From Paracyclopina nana (taxonomy: Eukaryota > Arthropoda > Copepoda > Cyclopoida > Cyclopettidae), in the NCBI GenBank assembly GCA_019096065.1, contig JAGUCH010000008.1, forward strand, positions 1,245,001-1,309,000: a stretch of DNA of 64,000 nucleotides, read 5' to 3'. Of the stretch, positions 32,836-45,500 are shown piece by piece; the first letter of the stretch is position 1, and the number at the start of each line of letters is the position of its first letter. The position numbers were made by a program, and so were the translations under genes. The notes below the pieces were generated by a model, which was given only the letters and a program-made list of their open reading frames with translations, ran no database searches and was not told the DNA's origin.

Positions 32836-33800
32836 ATAGATGAGTTGCGAGGTTACAAAGATGAGTCTTTTGGCAACTAAGATGAGTCTTGTGGCAATCA
32901 AGTCAAGTCGTGAGGTAATCAAAATGAGTCATGAGGCAACAAAGATGAGTCATGACGCGACCAAGATGAGTTGTGAGGCAACTAAGATGAGTCATTTGGC
33001 AATCAAGCCAAGTCATGAGGTAATCAAAATGAGTCGTGAGGCGACTAAGATGAGTCATGAGGCGACCAAGATAAGTTGTGTGGTAAATAAGATGAGTTGT
33101 GAGGCAACTAAGTTGAGTAATGAGGCATCTAAGCCAAGTAGAGTAGTGAGGCATCTAAGCCAAGTAGAGTTGTGAGGCAACTTAGACAAGTAAGTTGTGA
33201 GGCAACTTAGACAAGTAAGTTGTGAGGCAACTTAGACAAGTAAGTTGTGAGGCAACTTAGACAATTAAGTTGTGGGGCAACTTAGACAAGTAAGTTGTGA
33301 GGCAACTTAGACAAGTAAGTTGTGAGGCAACTTAGACAAGTAAGTTGTGAGGCAACTAAGTCAAAGATTCAAAGATAAGGTGAGTCTTTTGGCAGCTAAG
33401 ATGAGTCATGTGTAGATTTGTGAGGCATCTAAGCCAAGAAGAGTTGTGAGGCAATTTAGACAAGTTTGTTGTGAGGCAACTAAGATGAATTGTGAGCCAA
33501 CTTAGATCAGTTTTGAGGCAACTAAAGATGAGTTATGAATTCCCTTAGTAGAGTCATGAGGCAACTTAGATGAGTTGTGAGGCTACTACAAAGAGTAATG
33601 AGGCAACTATGATGAATCGCGAGGCATCAAAGTTTAGTTGTGAGGCAACTTACTCAGTTGTGGCATCTCACATGAGTCATGAGGTGGCGCTCAAGTCAAC
33701 TCAAGATTCGTGAGGCAACAAAGAGTTTTGAGCCAACTTATCACAAGTGTAACTGCAAGCTCAGAGATTCATTAAGATTAATCGTGAGGCAATCTAGATC
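32836..33800. repeat. GTTGTGAGGCAACT minisatellite region
   Basis: The core 33170-33360 consists of about eight 25-bp units (AAGTTGTGAGGCAACTTAGA...). The flanks are degenerate 15-18-bp words such as GATGAGTCATGAGGCAAC. Each core unit carries the short palindrome GTTGTGAGGCAAC. The 111-codon open frame 32840-33175 is only the repeat read in phase. Confidence 0.9.
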
Positions 33801-36800
33801 AATTATGCCCTGAATGAGTCAAATATTATAATATGTGAGTCATATCATTGAAAGTTTGAGGCATGCTCAGTTTGACTCAATATTTCAGCAGATATTACAT
33901 TACCTTGGTGAAATCTATTTGCTTGGCAGAAACAAATAGAAGAGAGGTTAATTTGACCAAAAACTAGACTCGATTTCGGTTGTGAGTCAGCAAAATGCGT
34001 TTAGTACTCAGAGGTCATGTGCACGGTGTTTATTATTATGGCAAGAGCAATGAAAATTCTTCCCCTCTGTGTTTCTCCAATTGTGGCGGGAAAATGCAAA
34101 GAAGAAGATGCCTTTTATTGTGCTTCATTTTTGCCAGCTGGCTTTTTAAAGACTGACCCTATAAAAATCGGACTTTATTCTGAGAGCTGAAATAAAACTT
34201 TAAAAACTGAACAAAAAACAGACTGATTCCTAAAAAACCAAAATGTGTCAAGTTTTGTGAGAAAAACGAAAAAACCTGAAAAGTTCAACTTTTTTCGGTT
34301 CACCCTTTCTCTTTAATTAAGCTGGATTTAAAAAAAAATGAAATAAATAAATTAGAGTCTGATCCGTAAAAAAGTTATATCCAGATATTGTAAATATATA
34401 GAGGCAAGTAAATGTAGTTTTACTTTTTGCGGATCACACTTGATTTGGCGTAAAAGTGAATTTTAAATGGTAGTTTATGAAAGAAAGTGGACATAAAGTT
34501 CCATGCGAGTTTTATTATGCTCACAATTGGACTATTGTGCTCACTGTGCACGTTTTGCAACGTGCAATGCGTGAGCTCTGGTGATGGATCGGAAATGGCT
34601 CGAGCCGGCAGAAATGAGGCACTGCTGTTAATTTTGGGCACATTTTTAAGTTGTAACCGTGATTTGCGCGCGTTTCGCCCGTTCCATGCATTAAAGCGCG
34701 CACGCAAGGCGCATAAAGCGACAAGTCGGCCCAAAAATGCAAACACTGTAATTCTTTTAAATCCCTTAGATAAATCTGTTGACTTTTCAGCAAAATACCT
34801 AGAGGACACAGTGGGGAGAAATTATCCAAAACTCTCCGCAAATCCAGCATTGTTTCATATTTTAAAAGCCAGAAATTCATTTAGGTTTTTATATAAGAAG
34901 TCCTTAAAAGTACATAGAATTCGGGCGAGAACTCTTATTTTACCTTTAAAAATGAAAGAAAGTTTTTTTTTAAGAGTGCAGAAATTTTTCAATAATTTAA
35001 TTTAGTTCAGTAAAAACAATTGAAATCATAAAAAATAAAGTGTTTTTTTGGAAAAATGAATTTTATGCATAAGAAATAAGCAGATTATGCTAATATAAAT
35101 TGACCATTTTAAAAGATAGTTGAAGCAAATATTTATTTGGGCCTTGAATTGCGCTTGAATTGACTCAAACCTTGTTTTGAGCCACCTTGTTTTCGTGAAT
35201 GGCTGAGAGCGCCCTTATGAATGGAAGAAGGGATTTTCTTCTTCAAATTCAGTCGGGTTACGCAGATCCTCCAGCAATTTTGTTTCCCGCTTTTTCTATC
35301 TGCTGCTGCTCATCATTATAAAGCCATTATTCATCATTTGTGCTCAATTCAAGGTAAGCACTTGTCACAAAATCAGCCATGACCAATTTTTCAAAATTTT
35401 TCAATTTCCATCTTTCAACCCAAGGCAAACCTGCTAATGATTGTTTGGCATATACTAAACTAACTTTAAAGGAATTTTTCTCTTTTTTAAATTAAAAGTT
35501 GTTATTTTTCGCTGTATTTCAAAAGCGGAAGTTTTTTAAAAATTCGCCTTGAGAGTTTGTCGCATAATTATTCTCTCATTACACAAGTTGGAAAGTTGGA
35601 ATATTAATTGTTGGTGGGGAAATGTCACAAAGTTGAGCACTGAGTGAGAGTTTGTTGAAATTAGCGCTATTTGAATTATTGACGGTTTGAGAGGGTTTCG
35701 GCCCAGTGTGCTATGTCGCCGCCAATCAAGATTGCGGAGTAAAAATGTCACTTCACAATAATGCAAATGAATGCACATATGTTGTTCAGTGCCAGAAAAG
35801 GAGGCTAAAAGGAAACAGAAACCCACGTGCAAATGAAGTTAGGACTTCATTTGTTTTCTTTTATAAGCAGGTGAGAAGATGCATTATTTGCTGCAGTAGG
35901 CCAAAGTGATTTCTCCCGCCTTAAATTCAGTTCTCGGAAATCCTTATCTATTCTTGAAAAATCAAGCAATTTTCTGGCTTTATTTATTAATTTGAAAAAC
36001 ATATTGTTCACTACCTTTCTTTCATTTGGGGAAAATCCAATTTTTAACATATTTCACTTTTTTCACAACTTTTTCACTGTTTTTTAAAAAAGTAAACAAG
36101 CGCGGAAATTCCGCATATTCCGCATTTTTCAACATTACTAAAAAGATTATTTTTAAAGAAGTGTTTTTATTTATACTTTTTAAAAAGCACACAGGCCAAA
36201 TGCATTTAAAAAACCTTTTTTAGCCCCGATGTGCCATCAAATTTCGCTGCATAATAATTAAAAAAAATAATGAACCGAAATCAAGGATCTCATGTCATAA
36301 TTAAGGCCATTCTTGCTTCAGAAATGAGTTCTGTGAACAAGATGATGAATAATTAAGCAGTCATGCACACAATTACGAGCCATGTGCCAAAATCGCAAGG
36401 CTGAAATTACTTGTTACATAATCATCGCTATTATTTCTGCTGTTTTGATCGTAATAATAGCAATAATAAATCAGAAGGCAAAAACGCCTCAAATTATTTA
36501 TGAGCCCCCTTCTTTTGTTTTTTAATGAGGGGCTAAATTGCATACGTTAATAATTGGTGCAAATCACAGCCCCATTTTTGGCAATGAAACCACACACCCA
36601 ATTCAGCAGCACACTGGGCCGAAATTGCCCGCATAATTCGGCCCAGTGTGCGTGATTTATTTTCCCGGACGAAAGTCTATGCAAAATCATTGCGCGGGGG
36701 CGGAAAACGGATTTGCAGCCTATTAAATACTTGCTTAATTTATGGCCTGTTGATTGGCAGAAATGGACGCCCAAAACATGTGAAGCGCTCCGCTCGGGCT

Positions 36801-37348
36801 CCGCTCCGCTCGATTTTCTGGCTGCTTTGTGTGCGTACTATCTTGGATCCATATTGCGCTCAATAAGAATGATAGCCAAAAGCAATGCAAGAGATTTGCA
36901 TTTAGGGCAACAGAAGCTGGATGAATTATCTAAACCGAAAATGAACTCGGATTTGATATTGAAAAATAAATAAAAAAATGAAAACGACAATAATAGATCT
37001 AAGAAAAAATAGTAGGTTCAAATTCGAAAAAATAGGTCAAACATTGTATTGAAATAATGTGTAAAATTGCAAAAAAACACTTAGAAAAGATCTAAATAGG
37101 TCTAAAAATTAAGTATAACACTGAAAATAGGTCCAACAATGAAACATAGGTCTTCCAGTGAATAAGCATTCAAAAACAGGATTACTATTGAAAAATAAGC
37201 CTGAACAATGAAGTACACAATATGAATAAAATAAGGAGTAGGTCTAACGTTAGACTTTGGTCTCACATTGAGAAGTAGGTCCAAGATTGAAAATCAGTCA
37301 AATTTTAATGGGGCATATTTTGAAAGCATCTAATGATATAAGTTTGAA
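33801..37348. other. Intergenic; no supported protein gene
   Basis: Short open frames (for example 34487-35005, 172 codons, and its antisense) lack domains and splice context. A TAGAG-family element lies at about 34350-34440. A possible non-coding first exon ends at a strong donor CAATTCAAG|GTAAGCAC (35353/35354), 25-30 bp after an ATTATAAAGCC box; no partner exon was found. The stretch 37000-37320 repeats the words TAGGTCTAA and ATTGAAAA. Confidence 0.4.
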
Positions 37349-37499
37349 ATGATTGGAGGGCGGGCCGAAGGCCCGCCCTCCACATTTCGCTGTGACCTAT
37401 GTCACTCCCCAGTTTTTAGCCAGGAAACTGCACCAGGAAACCAAACCAGGATATCGACCAGGAAGTAAATTGCAATCCAGAAAAAACCAGAAAAATAAC

Positions 37500-37570
37500 T
37501 GCCTGTTGTGGGATTTGAACCTGGGTCTGACTGCATTGCAATCAGACACTCTGTCACTGAGCCACCAAAG
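37500..37570 (-). repeat. tRNA-like unit 5 (within the composite repeat)
   Basis: On the minus strand: GGTGGCTCAGTGACAGAGTG (A box) and AGGTTCAAATCCCAC (B box). The putative anticodon arm is TCTGA...TCAGA with an 11-base loop around TTGCAAT, so a normal 7-base loop is not formed. I regard it as the head of a tRNA-derived SINE. Confidence 0.6.
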
Positions 37571-37980
37571 CATCACATAAAATTTACTTCTCTGATCAGC
37601 ATTATCAATGAAAAAGTTGAAGTTGAGCAAATTTTTAGGATTGCCTGTACCCCAAGCAAATTTTGTATGTTGGCCGCATTCTGCCCAGTGGCCGTAGGCC
37701 TCTGGGCAGAATATGGCAGTTACTGTTTTTCCAAAGATGGGATTTAAACCTTCATTCCATTAAACACAAACAGCAATGCTATATACAATTTGATTGATGC
37801 ATATTACATTGGGAAAGGCAAAAGGCCCGCCCTACTCAATTTTTTTATGAGGGTGGGCCGTAGGCCCGCCCTCCACATTTCCCTGTGACCTATGTCACTC
37901 CCCAGTTTTTAGCCAGGAAACTGCACCAGGATATCGACCAGGAAGTAAACTGTTATTCAGAAAAAGACAAAAAATGTTTG

Positions 37981-38050
37981 CCTATACCGGGATTTGAACC
38001 TGGATTGGACTGCATTGCAATCTAACACTCTGTCACTGAGCCATCAGAAC
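37981..38050 (-). repeat. tRNA-like unit 6 (second copy of the same element)
   Basis: It is nearly the same as the unit at 37.5 kb on the minus strand (GGCTCAGTGACAGAGTG, AGGTTCAAATCCCGG). It sits at the same distance from the GC hairpin, showing the hairpin and tRNA-like head travel together. Confidence 0.6.
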
Positions 38051-38770
38051 ATCACACAATTTTTCCAACTCTTTGCAGTATCATTCATAGCAAAAGTTGA
38101 ACAAATGTTTTGGATTGCCCCTACACCAAACAAATTATTCAGTAATATTCGGGCAATATTTGTGGGAGCGGGCAGAAGAAGACCCGCCCTCCACATTTCA
38201 CTGTGACATATATTGCTCCCCTGTTTGAAAATGGAAACAACAAAAACCAATGACCCACCATGATTCCTTTGTATGCTTCTTCTGATATTATATGCTTTTT
38301 TGCAACAAGGACATTTTAAGAAGAGCAATATTCGGGCAGTGTAAGTGAGAGAGGCCAAAGGCCCGCCCTTTCTCATTATTTTGGGAGGGAGTGCTCTCAT
38401 AACTCAAACTGCAATCCTATCAACTAATTGATTGCAGCACATTATTGGGATTGTGCACAAGGACTGCCCTCCACATTTCACTGTGACTTGTGTTGCTTCC
38501 CTGTTTGACACAAGTAGCTGTACCAAAATCAATCAGGTACCATGATTCCTTTGCATATGTGATGTTTCTAGTTTGATATTAAGTGCTTTGAAAATACAAA
38601 ATTTTAAGAAGAGCAATAGGCAGGAAATATTAGTTGGAGCGGATCAAAACCCGCCCACTCTAATTATTTTTGGGAGGCTGGGCCCTCATAACTCAAACTG
38701 CTATCAACAAAGTTATTGAAGCATATTATTGAGAGGCAAAAGGCCTGCCCTCTCTCCCTTCCCAATGCAT

Positions 38771-41700
38771 CTCTGTCCTGTCTATCCACGGAGTGTGTGT
38801 TCTAACAATCGATCCAAGTAGTATCCCTCTTGTTGATCCAAGGACTGTACAAGTAGTTGATCCAAGTAGGATGTTTATTGCAGTTTTGAGTTTTTGGGAT
38901 AAGTTTCAAACTTCTTTGGAAAAAGAAACACTACCACATTCAGCACAGAGGCCTACAGCCTCTTGTGCAGTAATTTCAGCAAAATGTCAAGGGCAGGCCT
39001 TCAGTCTGACTTCCAAAAGAAGGACCCAGATCATGACCAACAAAACATTTCAGGAACATGGCCTACTGGTATGACTGACCCAGAACATAGCATGACAGGA
39101 CCAACTACTATTCTATTATTCTAACATACCTAAGTTGGGGCTCATTTGTGTAACCTAACTGACTTGTGACTTAACTAGCTTGGGCTGACTTGGTTAAACA
39201 CAAACTACTTAGGAATGACTTGGGTAGCTAAGCCTTATTAAGCTTCACCTTGTGCAGCCACTGCAGCCACTTAAGGAGTGACTTGAGTCACCATTTCTGA
39301 CTTTGGAAACCATAGCTGAATTGAGGAGCAATGGATTACTTGGATAATGGTTATCCAAGTAATCCATTGCTGACTTAGATTTACCAAGACATAGGTAAAT
39401 TTTGGGCAGCCAGGTCCAAGAACTGACTAAAATCTATTAGAACAGTTGGGACTCCTTCCCTTGGATTCACAATGGATCGTCCATGGATAGACTACGACAA
39501 ATTGGCCTCTCATGGACAAAATAAATCGTTCTTGGATCAATTACTTTTACAGATAATCCATGGATCATCATTGGATCGACAATCAGAACACACAGGCCGT
39601 AGATAGACCAGGACAGACATATATTAGTCTGACAAGAAATACCAACTCACATAAAAAGCCATTTCGCAATCTCTAGAAATTCCACCAATTGCCAAATTCT
39701 CATTTCAAGACCACTTTCAGCATCTTATTTTTGAATGACTTCTTGGCTATCAAAAGTGCCCAAAGTAGTAGATATTGACAAATAAGATGAAATTTTGCCT
39801 TAAAATAAATTTTTCTTGATATAGTCCATTTTTGGAGAAAAAGAAGAACAGTTTGGCCATTTTGAGGCAATCAAGATATTGTGACAAAAAATAACCAAGA
39901 CACCATTTCAGGATAATCAATTGAAATTGGGCCTGGAAATTTATGGAATGAGTAGATATGATAGACTGTTTTAGCTTAGGGCTATAAGAAAAGATTTTGA
40001 AATACTGTCTCAAATGTAGCTATACTTTTGCTGCAAGAGTCAAAATTCAGTTGCTGAGCACTTTCTCCAGCCATGGTAGTCTCTTTTGCCAGTCTATCCA
40101 AGGATAGTCTGTTCTGCCAGTCTATCCAAGGACAGAATGTTTTTGTCAATACAGGGACAGTTTGTTGCTGCATTCTAACAATGTACAGGTGCAGCGCCAA
40201 AATGCAACTGTGCAACAGCCAATTCGGCCAGTTTCTTTACTACTTCTGAGCAGCCCTGCTGTGTGTAGGGGCTCCTATCCTAGGATCTACTATGGACCTG
40301 GACTAGAAACTACTGTGATGCACCTGGACTAGCATCTACACTGGACCCGAATTGAATCTACTGCCACAACGTACCAGGAATAGAAACTACTGTGACAGAA
40401 CTGGAATAGGATCTACTGTGTAACATAACAGGAATAGCATCTACAGACCTGTACTTACATCTACTACAAAGACAGAAAAGGAATAGAATCCACTAGAACA
40501 AAAACTAGGCCAGCAAAGTTAGTAATACATCAGGTAGATAAATCAGCTAAGTGATTAAGGTCATGACAAATAAGATATATTAAAGTATGCAACAAGTCCT
40601 AGAAGTCATGGCCATGTTTTTCAGTTAGGAAGAACTTTGGCATAAAAAGTCATAGTCTAATAAGTAAAACACAAGTCTTGAACTTATAGGCAAGTCTTGG
40701 AGTTATAGGCAAGCTCTAAGTTTTGGCCAAATCCTGAAGTATTGGCCAAGTCCTGAAATTTTGGTAAGTCCTGAAGTTTCAACTAAGTCCTAAGTATTGG
40801 CTAAGTCTTGAAGCTAGAGACAAGTCCTGAAGTATTGGCCAAGTTCTGAAGTTAAGGTAAATCCTGAAGTTAAAAGCAAGTCTTGAAGTGAGAGGCAAGT
40901 CCTTAAGGTTCAGCCAAGTCCTAAAGTCCAAATCTTGAATGTAGTGGCCAAGTCCTGAAGTCCAAATCTTGAATGTTTTGGCCAAGTCCTGAAGTATCAG
41001 CTAGGTTGTAAAGTAAATTGCATTTCGGCTTTGGTTTCAACAAATTCAGAGTATTAGGTCAGCCTAAATTTATTATGGCATGCATTAGCAATTGTTTAAA
41101 TCCCAAGTCTGGTAAAGATGCTGTTCCTGGTCTGTCACAGTAGTTTCTATTCCTGTACTGTCACAGTAGATCCTATTCCTGCTCTGTTATGGAGTAGATT
41201 CTATTCCGGTATCGTCACAGTAGTTCCTATTCTAGCTCTGTCATGGAGTAGACTCTATTCCATTACCGTCACCTTAGTTTCAGCACAGTATGTTCTGGTA
41301 GGTCCTATTCCAGCTTCTTGAGTACAGTTTTGGAGCCGCATGCTTTTCTAGCTTCAATCCAAGTTTGATCCGTTTTTTGGTGCAGGGACAATCAGATTTG
41401 TCAGGCTATCGAGTCACAGTTTGAAATACTTGACCCAAGTCCTGCTAAGTCAGAGTAGTCGATCCAAGGACTATCCATTTCATTGATCCAAGGACAGTTT
41501 GTCTTCAAAGTTAATCCAGGGACTATGAGTTATGTCTATCCAAGGGCAATCCGTTGGAGTATTCCAAGTACAGTATGTCTTAGTTGATCCAAGCACAGCT
41601 GCCCGATAGTTGGTCCTGGCTCTAGCAAACAGTTGGTCCTGGTCTGAGTTTGTCTCAGTTGATCCATGCATAGGACACAGGTCTTCTTAATATTAGCATA

Positions 41701-42056
41701 TTTGAACCTGAGTGCAACTACTAGTTCAACTGTACATCAGAGAGAGTGGCAATCTTGGCAAGCTGAGCCCGCCAAAATTTGCCAAGGTCAAACTTATTTA
41801 CTTGGTGAAGTGGAGTGACAGATTTCCTTAAAATTGCACCACCTATGACTTCGACCATTTTCAACCTTTGCAATCTGCTCAGCAATGTGCGTTGGATGAT
41901 TGCCGCTCTGTCATATAATAAAGTTGAACTATTAACTACACATGTGACTCAGCTCCATTTAAAAGTGAAGGTTGCTGAATGAAAAAGCTTTGTGATATGA
42001 AGCATGCTTTCCATTTTTTTTTTATTAAAATAAAGGGCTATACTTTCAAATATTTC
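38771..42056. repeat. Long region of degenerate short-word repeats
   Basis: There is no coding exon. Successive sub-blocks are built from different words: GATCCAAGGACT and CTATCCAAGGACAG (38.8-39.6, 40.08-40.18 and 41.4-41.7 kb), GACTTGG/ACTTAGC (39.1-39.4), GGAATAGGATCTACTGTG (40.27-40.5), AAGTCCTGAAGTATTGGCCA, about 20 bp (40.67-41.0), and CTGTCACAGTAGTTTCTATT (41.12-41.3). All look like old, strongly diverged minisatellites. Confidence 0.7.
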
Positions 42057-42156
42057 CGTAGGCCCGCCCTCCGCTGTCCATTTATGGACGCCTTTACCTA
42101 GTTGTAGAAACAGTATTTTTCTTAAGCAATCCTATGCCAAAAAAAAAAAAAAAAGT

Positions 42157-42228
42157 AGGTCCCACCGAGATTTGAACTCGGATCGCTGGATTCAAAGTCC
42201 AGAGTGCTAACCATTACACCATGGGACC
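42157..42228 (-). tRNA. tRNA-Gln (anticodon TTG)
   Basis: The minus-strand 72-nt sequence begins GGTCCCATGGTGTAATGG and folds completely: acceptor GGTCCCA/TGGGACC with discriminator T, D-arm, anticodon arm CTGGA-CTTTGAA-TCCAG (anticodon TTG) and T-arm CCGAG-TTCAAAT-CTCGG. There is no intron, and the CCA is not encoded. On the minus strand it is followed within a few bases by a run of about 16 T (42139-42154), a Pol III terminator. This is the only intact tRNA in the window, in contrast to seven degenerate tRNA-like units. It lies about 330 bp upstream of the PPP1R27-like start codon on the opposite strand. Confidence 0.97.
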
Positions 42229-42560
42229 TTCCTTCTTAGCTCTCATCTTTGTTTACTCTATTTAAAGCAAGGGAAAGTTTGCTTTACTGCAGTAGCACAA
42301 TAGCAATTTGTGCTACACCGAGTTGAACTCTGTTGATCTCGAAATCCAGTACAAAACACAGACTAACAGGTGAAATTGATGATGACACACATGGAAAAAA
42401 ATAACAGTGCAGGTGTTTTTCTGTTCCAGGCTCAAAACCGCAAAATCGAATTCAGTCCATGGTGAATTATTATCATTTCTGGAGGGGCCCAAAATCATCA
42501 TCATTTTCATTTGGGGGCCATTTTGGTTTTTTCTCCCCCTCTTAATGACCGCTGAGTGCA

Positions 42561-45500
42561 ATGAGTCGAAGAGCGAGCATTTTTGTGAGAAATAATCCGG
42601 GAAAACGCAGGGTGAGATTTCCGGATGAGGTCATCTTCGAAAATGAAATCCGGGAAAAGGATGGCGATGCAGTGATGACCATGCTCAGAAGGGCTTCAAT
42701 TGACATTGACATAAACAGGATCAACTCAGCAGGTAAATGTAGTCAATGCTAGATAGGCGTCCAAGGCGAGGAAACGGCGCTTCAACGCCTTGGGTCATTT
42801 GAGCGGATCGAGCAATTGTGTCCTTTGCTCAGTGCGAAGCTTCTGAGGCCAAATTCAGCAAAGTGGAATTCTTTGTTACGTTCTTTCATCCTTAAGTTAG
42901 CGTAATTTAGTCACCTATTCAATTTGCTCCTCATGTAAACAAATCAACTAAACTAGTTAGGAGTCCAGAGCGGCGGAGCAATGCTTCACCGCCTTTGATG
43001 ATTTGAGCGGAGTGAGCAAAGTGAATTAGACTGATAAAAATGTATGCAATGCTAGATAGGTGTCCAAGGCGAAGAAACGGCGCTTCAACGCCTTGAGTCA
43101 TTTGAGCGGATCGAGTAATTGTGTCCTTTGCTCAGGTAGAAGCTGCTGAGCAAATCAACTAGTTAGGAGCCCAGAGCGGCGGAGTAATGCTTCACCGCCT
43201 TTGATGATTTGAGCAGAGTAAGAAAAGTGAATTTGACTGATAAAAATGTATGCAATGCTAGATAGGCGTCCAAGGCGAGGAAATGGTGCTTCAACGCCTT
43301 AGGTCATTTGAGCGGATTGAGTAATTGTGTCCTATACTCAGTGCGAAGCTTATGAGAGCAAATTCAGCAAAGCAGAATTCTTTGTAATGTTGTTTCATCC
43401 TTAAGTTTGGGTAATTTAGTCACCTATTCAATTTGCTCCTCATGTAAACAAATCAACTAAACTAGTAAGGAGTCCAGAGCGGCGGAGCAATGCTTCACCG
43501 CCTTTGATGATTTGAGCGGAGTGAGCAAAGTGAATTAGACTGATAAAAATGTATGCAATGCTAGATAGGTGTCCAAGGCGAAGAAACGGCGCTTCAACGC
43601 CTTGAGTCATTTGAGCGGATCGAGTAATTGTGTCCTTTGCTCAGGTAGAAGCTGCTGAGCAAATCAACTAGTTAGGAGCCCAGAGCGGCGGAGTAATGCT
43701 TCACCGCCTTTGATGATTTGAGCAGAGTAAGAAAAGTGAATTTGACTGATAAAAATGTATGCAATGCTAGATAGGCGTCCAAGGCGAGGAAATGGTGCTT
43801 CAACGCCTTAGGTCATTTGAGCGGATTGAGTAATTGTGTCCTATACTTCTGAGAGCAAATTCAGCAAAGCAGAATTCTTTGTAATGTTGTTTCATCCTTA
43901 AGTTTGGGTAATTTAGTCACCTATTCAATTTGCTCCTCATGTAAACAAATCAACCAAACTAGTAAGGAGTCCAGAACGGCGGAGCAATGCTTCACCGTCT
44001 TTGATGATTTTAGCGGAGTAAGCAAAGTGAATTTGACTGATAAAAATGAGGCGAGACTGAGACGTTTCTGAGGCGCAATTGTTGGAGTACAGGGCTCATG
44101 TGCGTGCGGTCTGAGTTCAAGTCCCCTGAAAGCTTTTTATTAATTGTAAGATTCCATTTTTTAGTCATGTTGCCTTTCGCACTTTTGTATTGTGTTTGTG
44201 AACCTTAAAAGAGTTTTTGGGAAAATCTTGCTTGGGACATTCCGTTCCATTGCATACAAATAAATGGGCTGATAATACCAAAGTATTTGCTCAGCTCTGG
44301 CAGATTATCTCGCTCCGCTCTAAGAACACTGTCTAAAAAATCAGCTGTTGGGCATTATTTACAATTATGCAAGGTTAGAGTGCTATTTGGGCACCAATAC
44401 ATTTGGGACGTGCAGCTGTTGCGCGCGCAGTGAAATCAGCTGTTGCGCGTGCGCGCGCTCGCAGGAATTTAAAACAACAATTTGCCAGCTATCTATTTAC
44501 CTAATAGATCCAAATTAAGACCTAATTTAAAAGTAAAGAGCCTTTCTCAAATTTGGCTTTTTTTGCCAAAATTCTGGCAAATTCAAGAGTCTCAAGAAAA
44601 TCCAAAAATCCACAGCTGTCTACTTTTTTCGCAAGCTGATCGCTTTCATTTGCTGTTCTGCATTATGGAGATTGCGATGCGGGTGGAAATAATCCACTGT
44701 GTCCATTTTTTCAGGGCTGACAGCGTTACACCAAGCAGTGCTTGACAATAACCTCACAGTGGTCAAGATTCTGATCAATCACGGCTCGGATATCAATCAG
44801 CAAGATGAAGACTCGTGGACGCCTTTACATGCTGCTTGCGCCAATGGCATGGCCGATATTGCCAAGTAAGTAACATAAGCCACAGCGGATTATTTTTGAA
44901 AATTGCCCCGCATTGAAAAAAATCCAACTTGAGCAAATCCAATTTTTTGCCCCCTTTTTTGGAAGCTTGCCTGGGATTGAGATGCGAGCCAAAGAGGCGG
45001 GAAATAATCCACTGTGGAAATCTCTCATCACTCATTTTAAAATCAATCAAGGAAAAATGGGTGGAGAGGGCATCATTTAAAAATGGCCGCTCCCTTTCGC
45101 GAAAAAAACGCGTTTTCAAAGTTGCACTTCAGCTGCAATTGCCAGACCTGAGATTAACAACTTTAATCTAATTTTAAACAATTTCCAGACCTGATATTAA
45201 CTATTTTAAACTAATTTTATGAAGAATAGATCTTCGAATTTTCAGCGTTAAAAAAAATGTGTTTGGATTTTAACCATTATGCATTAAAATCAGCTAAAAT
45301 GGCGTAAGTAAGACAAAAAGACTTTAGTTTACCCTAGCGTCAGCTGATTTTCAGCCTTTGATCAAATTTGGCAGGATTTTAACCTTTAAAAATCAGCTAA
45401 AACGTCGAAAGTAAGACCAATAAGAGTTTAGTTTACCCTAGCGTCAGCTGATTTTCATTTGATAAAATTTGGCAGGATTTTAACCTTGATAAAACAAGCT

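Larger units (their letters stand above)
37349..38770. repeat. Composite dispersed repeat: GC hairpin plus tRNA-like body, several units
   Basis: Two long units (37355-37570 and 37849-38050) share GAGGGCGGGCC...GGCCCGCCCTCC, then ACATTTC, GTGACCTATGTCACTCC, CAGTTTTTAGCCAGGAAACT and a minus-strand tRNA-like segment. Shorter or diverged units follow at about 38170, 38350, 38460 and 38650, each with GCCCGCCCT...CACATTTCACTGTGAC. At 37355-37381 the hairpin is perfect: a 12-bp stem GGAGGGCGGGCC with a GAA loop. One more hairpin half lies at about 42058. Confidence 0.8.

Noticed and set aside
32840-33175. 111-codon frame of KMSHEAT-type repeats
   Set aside because: It is an 18-bp-multiple word repeat read in phase, with a mirror frame on the opposite strand.
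34487-35005. 172-codon frame with a hydrophobic start that could be a signal peptide
   Set aside because: No domain, no splice partner, equally long antisense frames and AT-rich tail coding Lys/Phe/Leu; unsupported as a gene.
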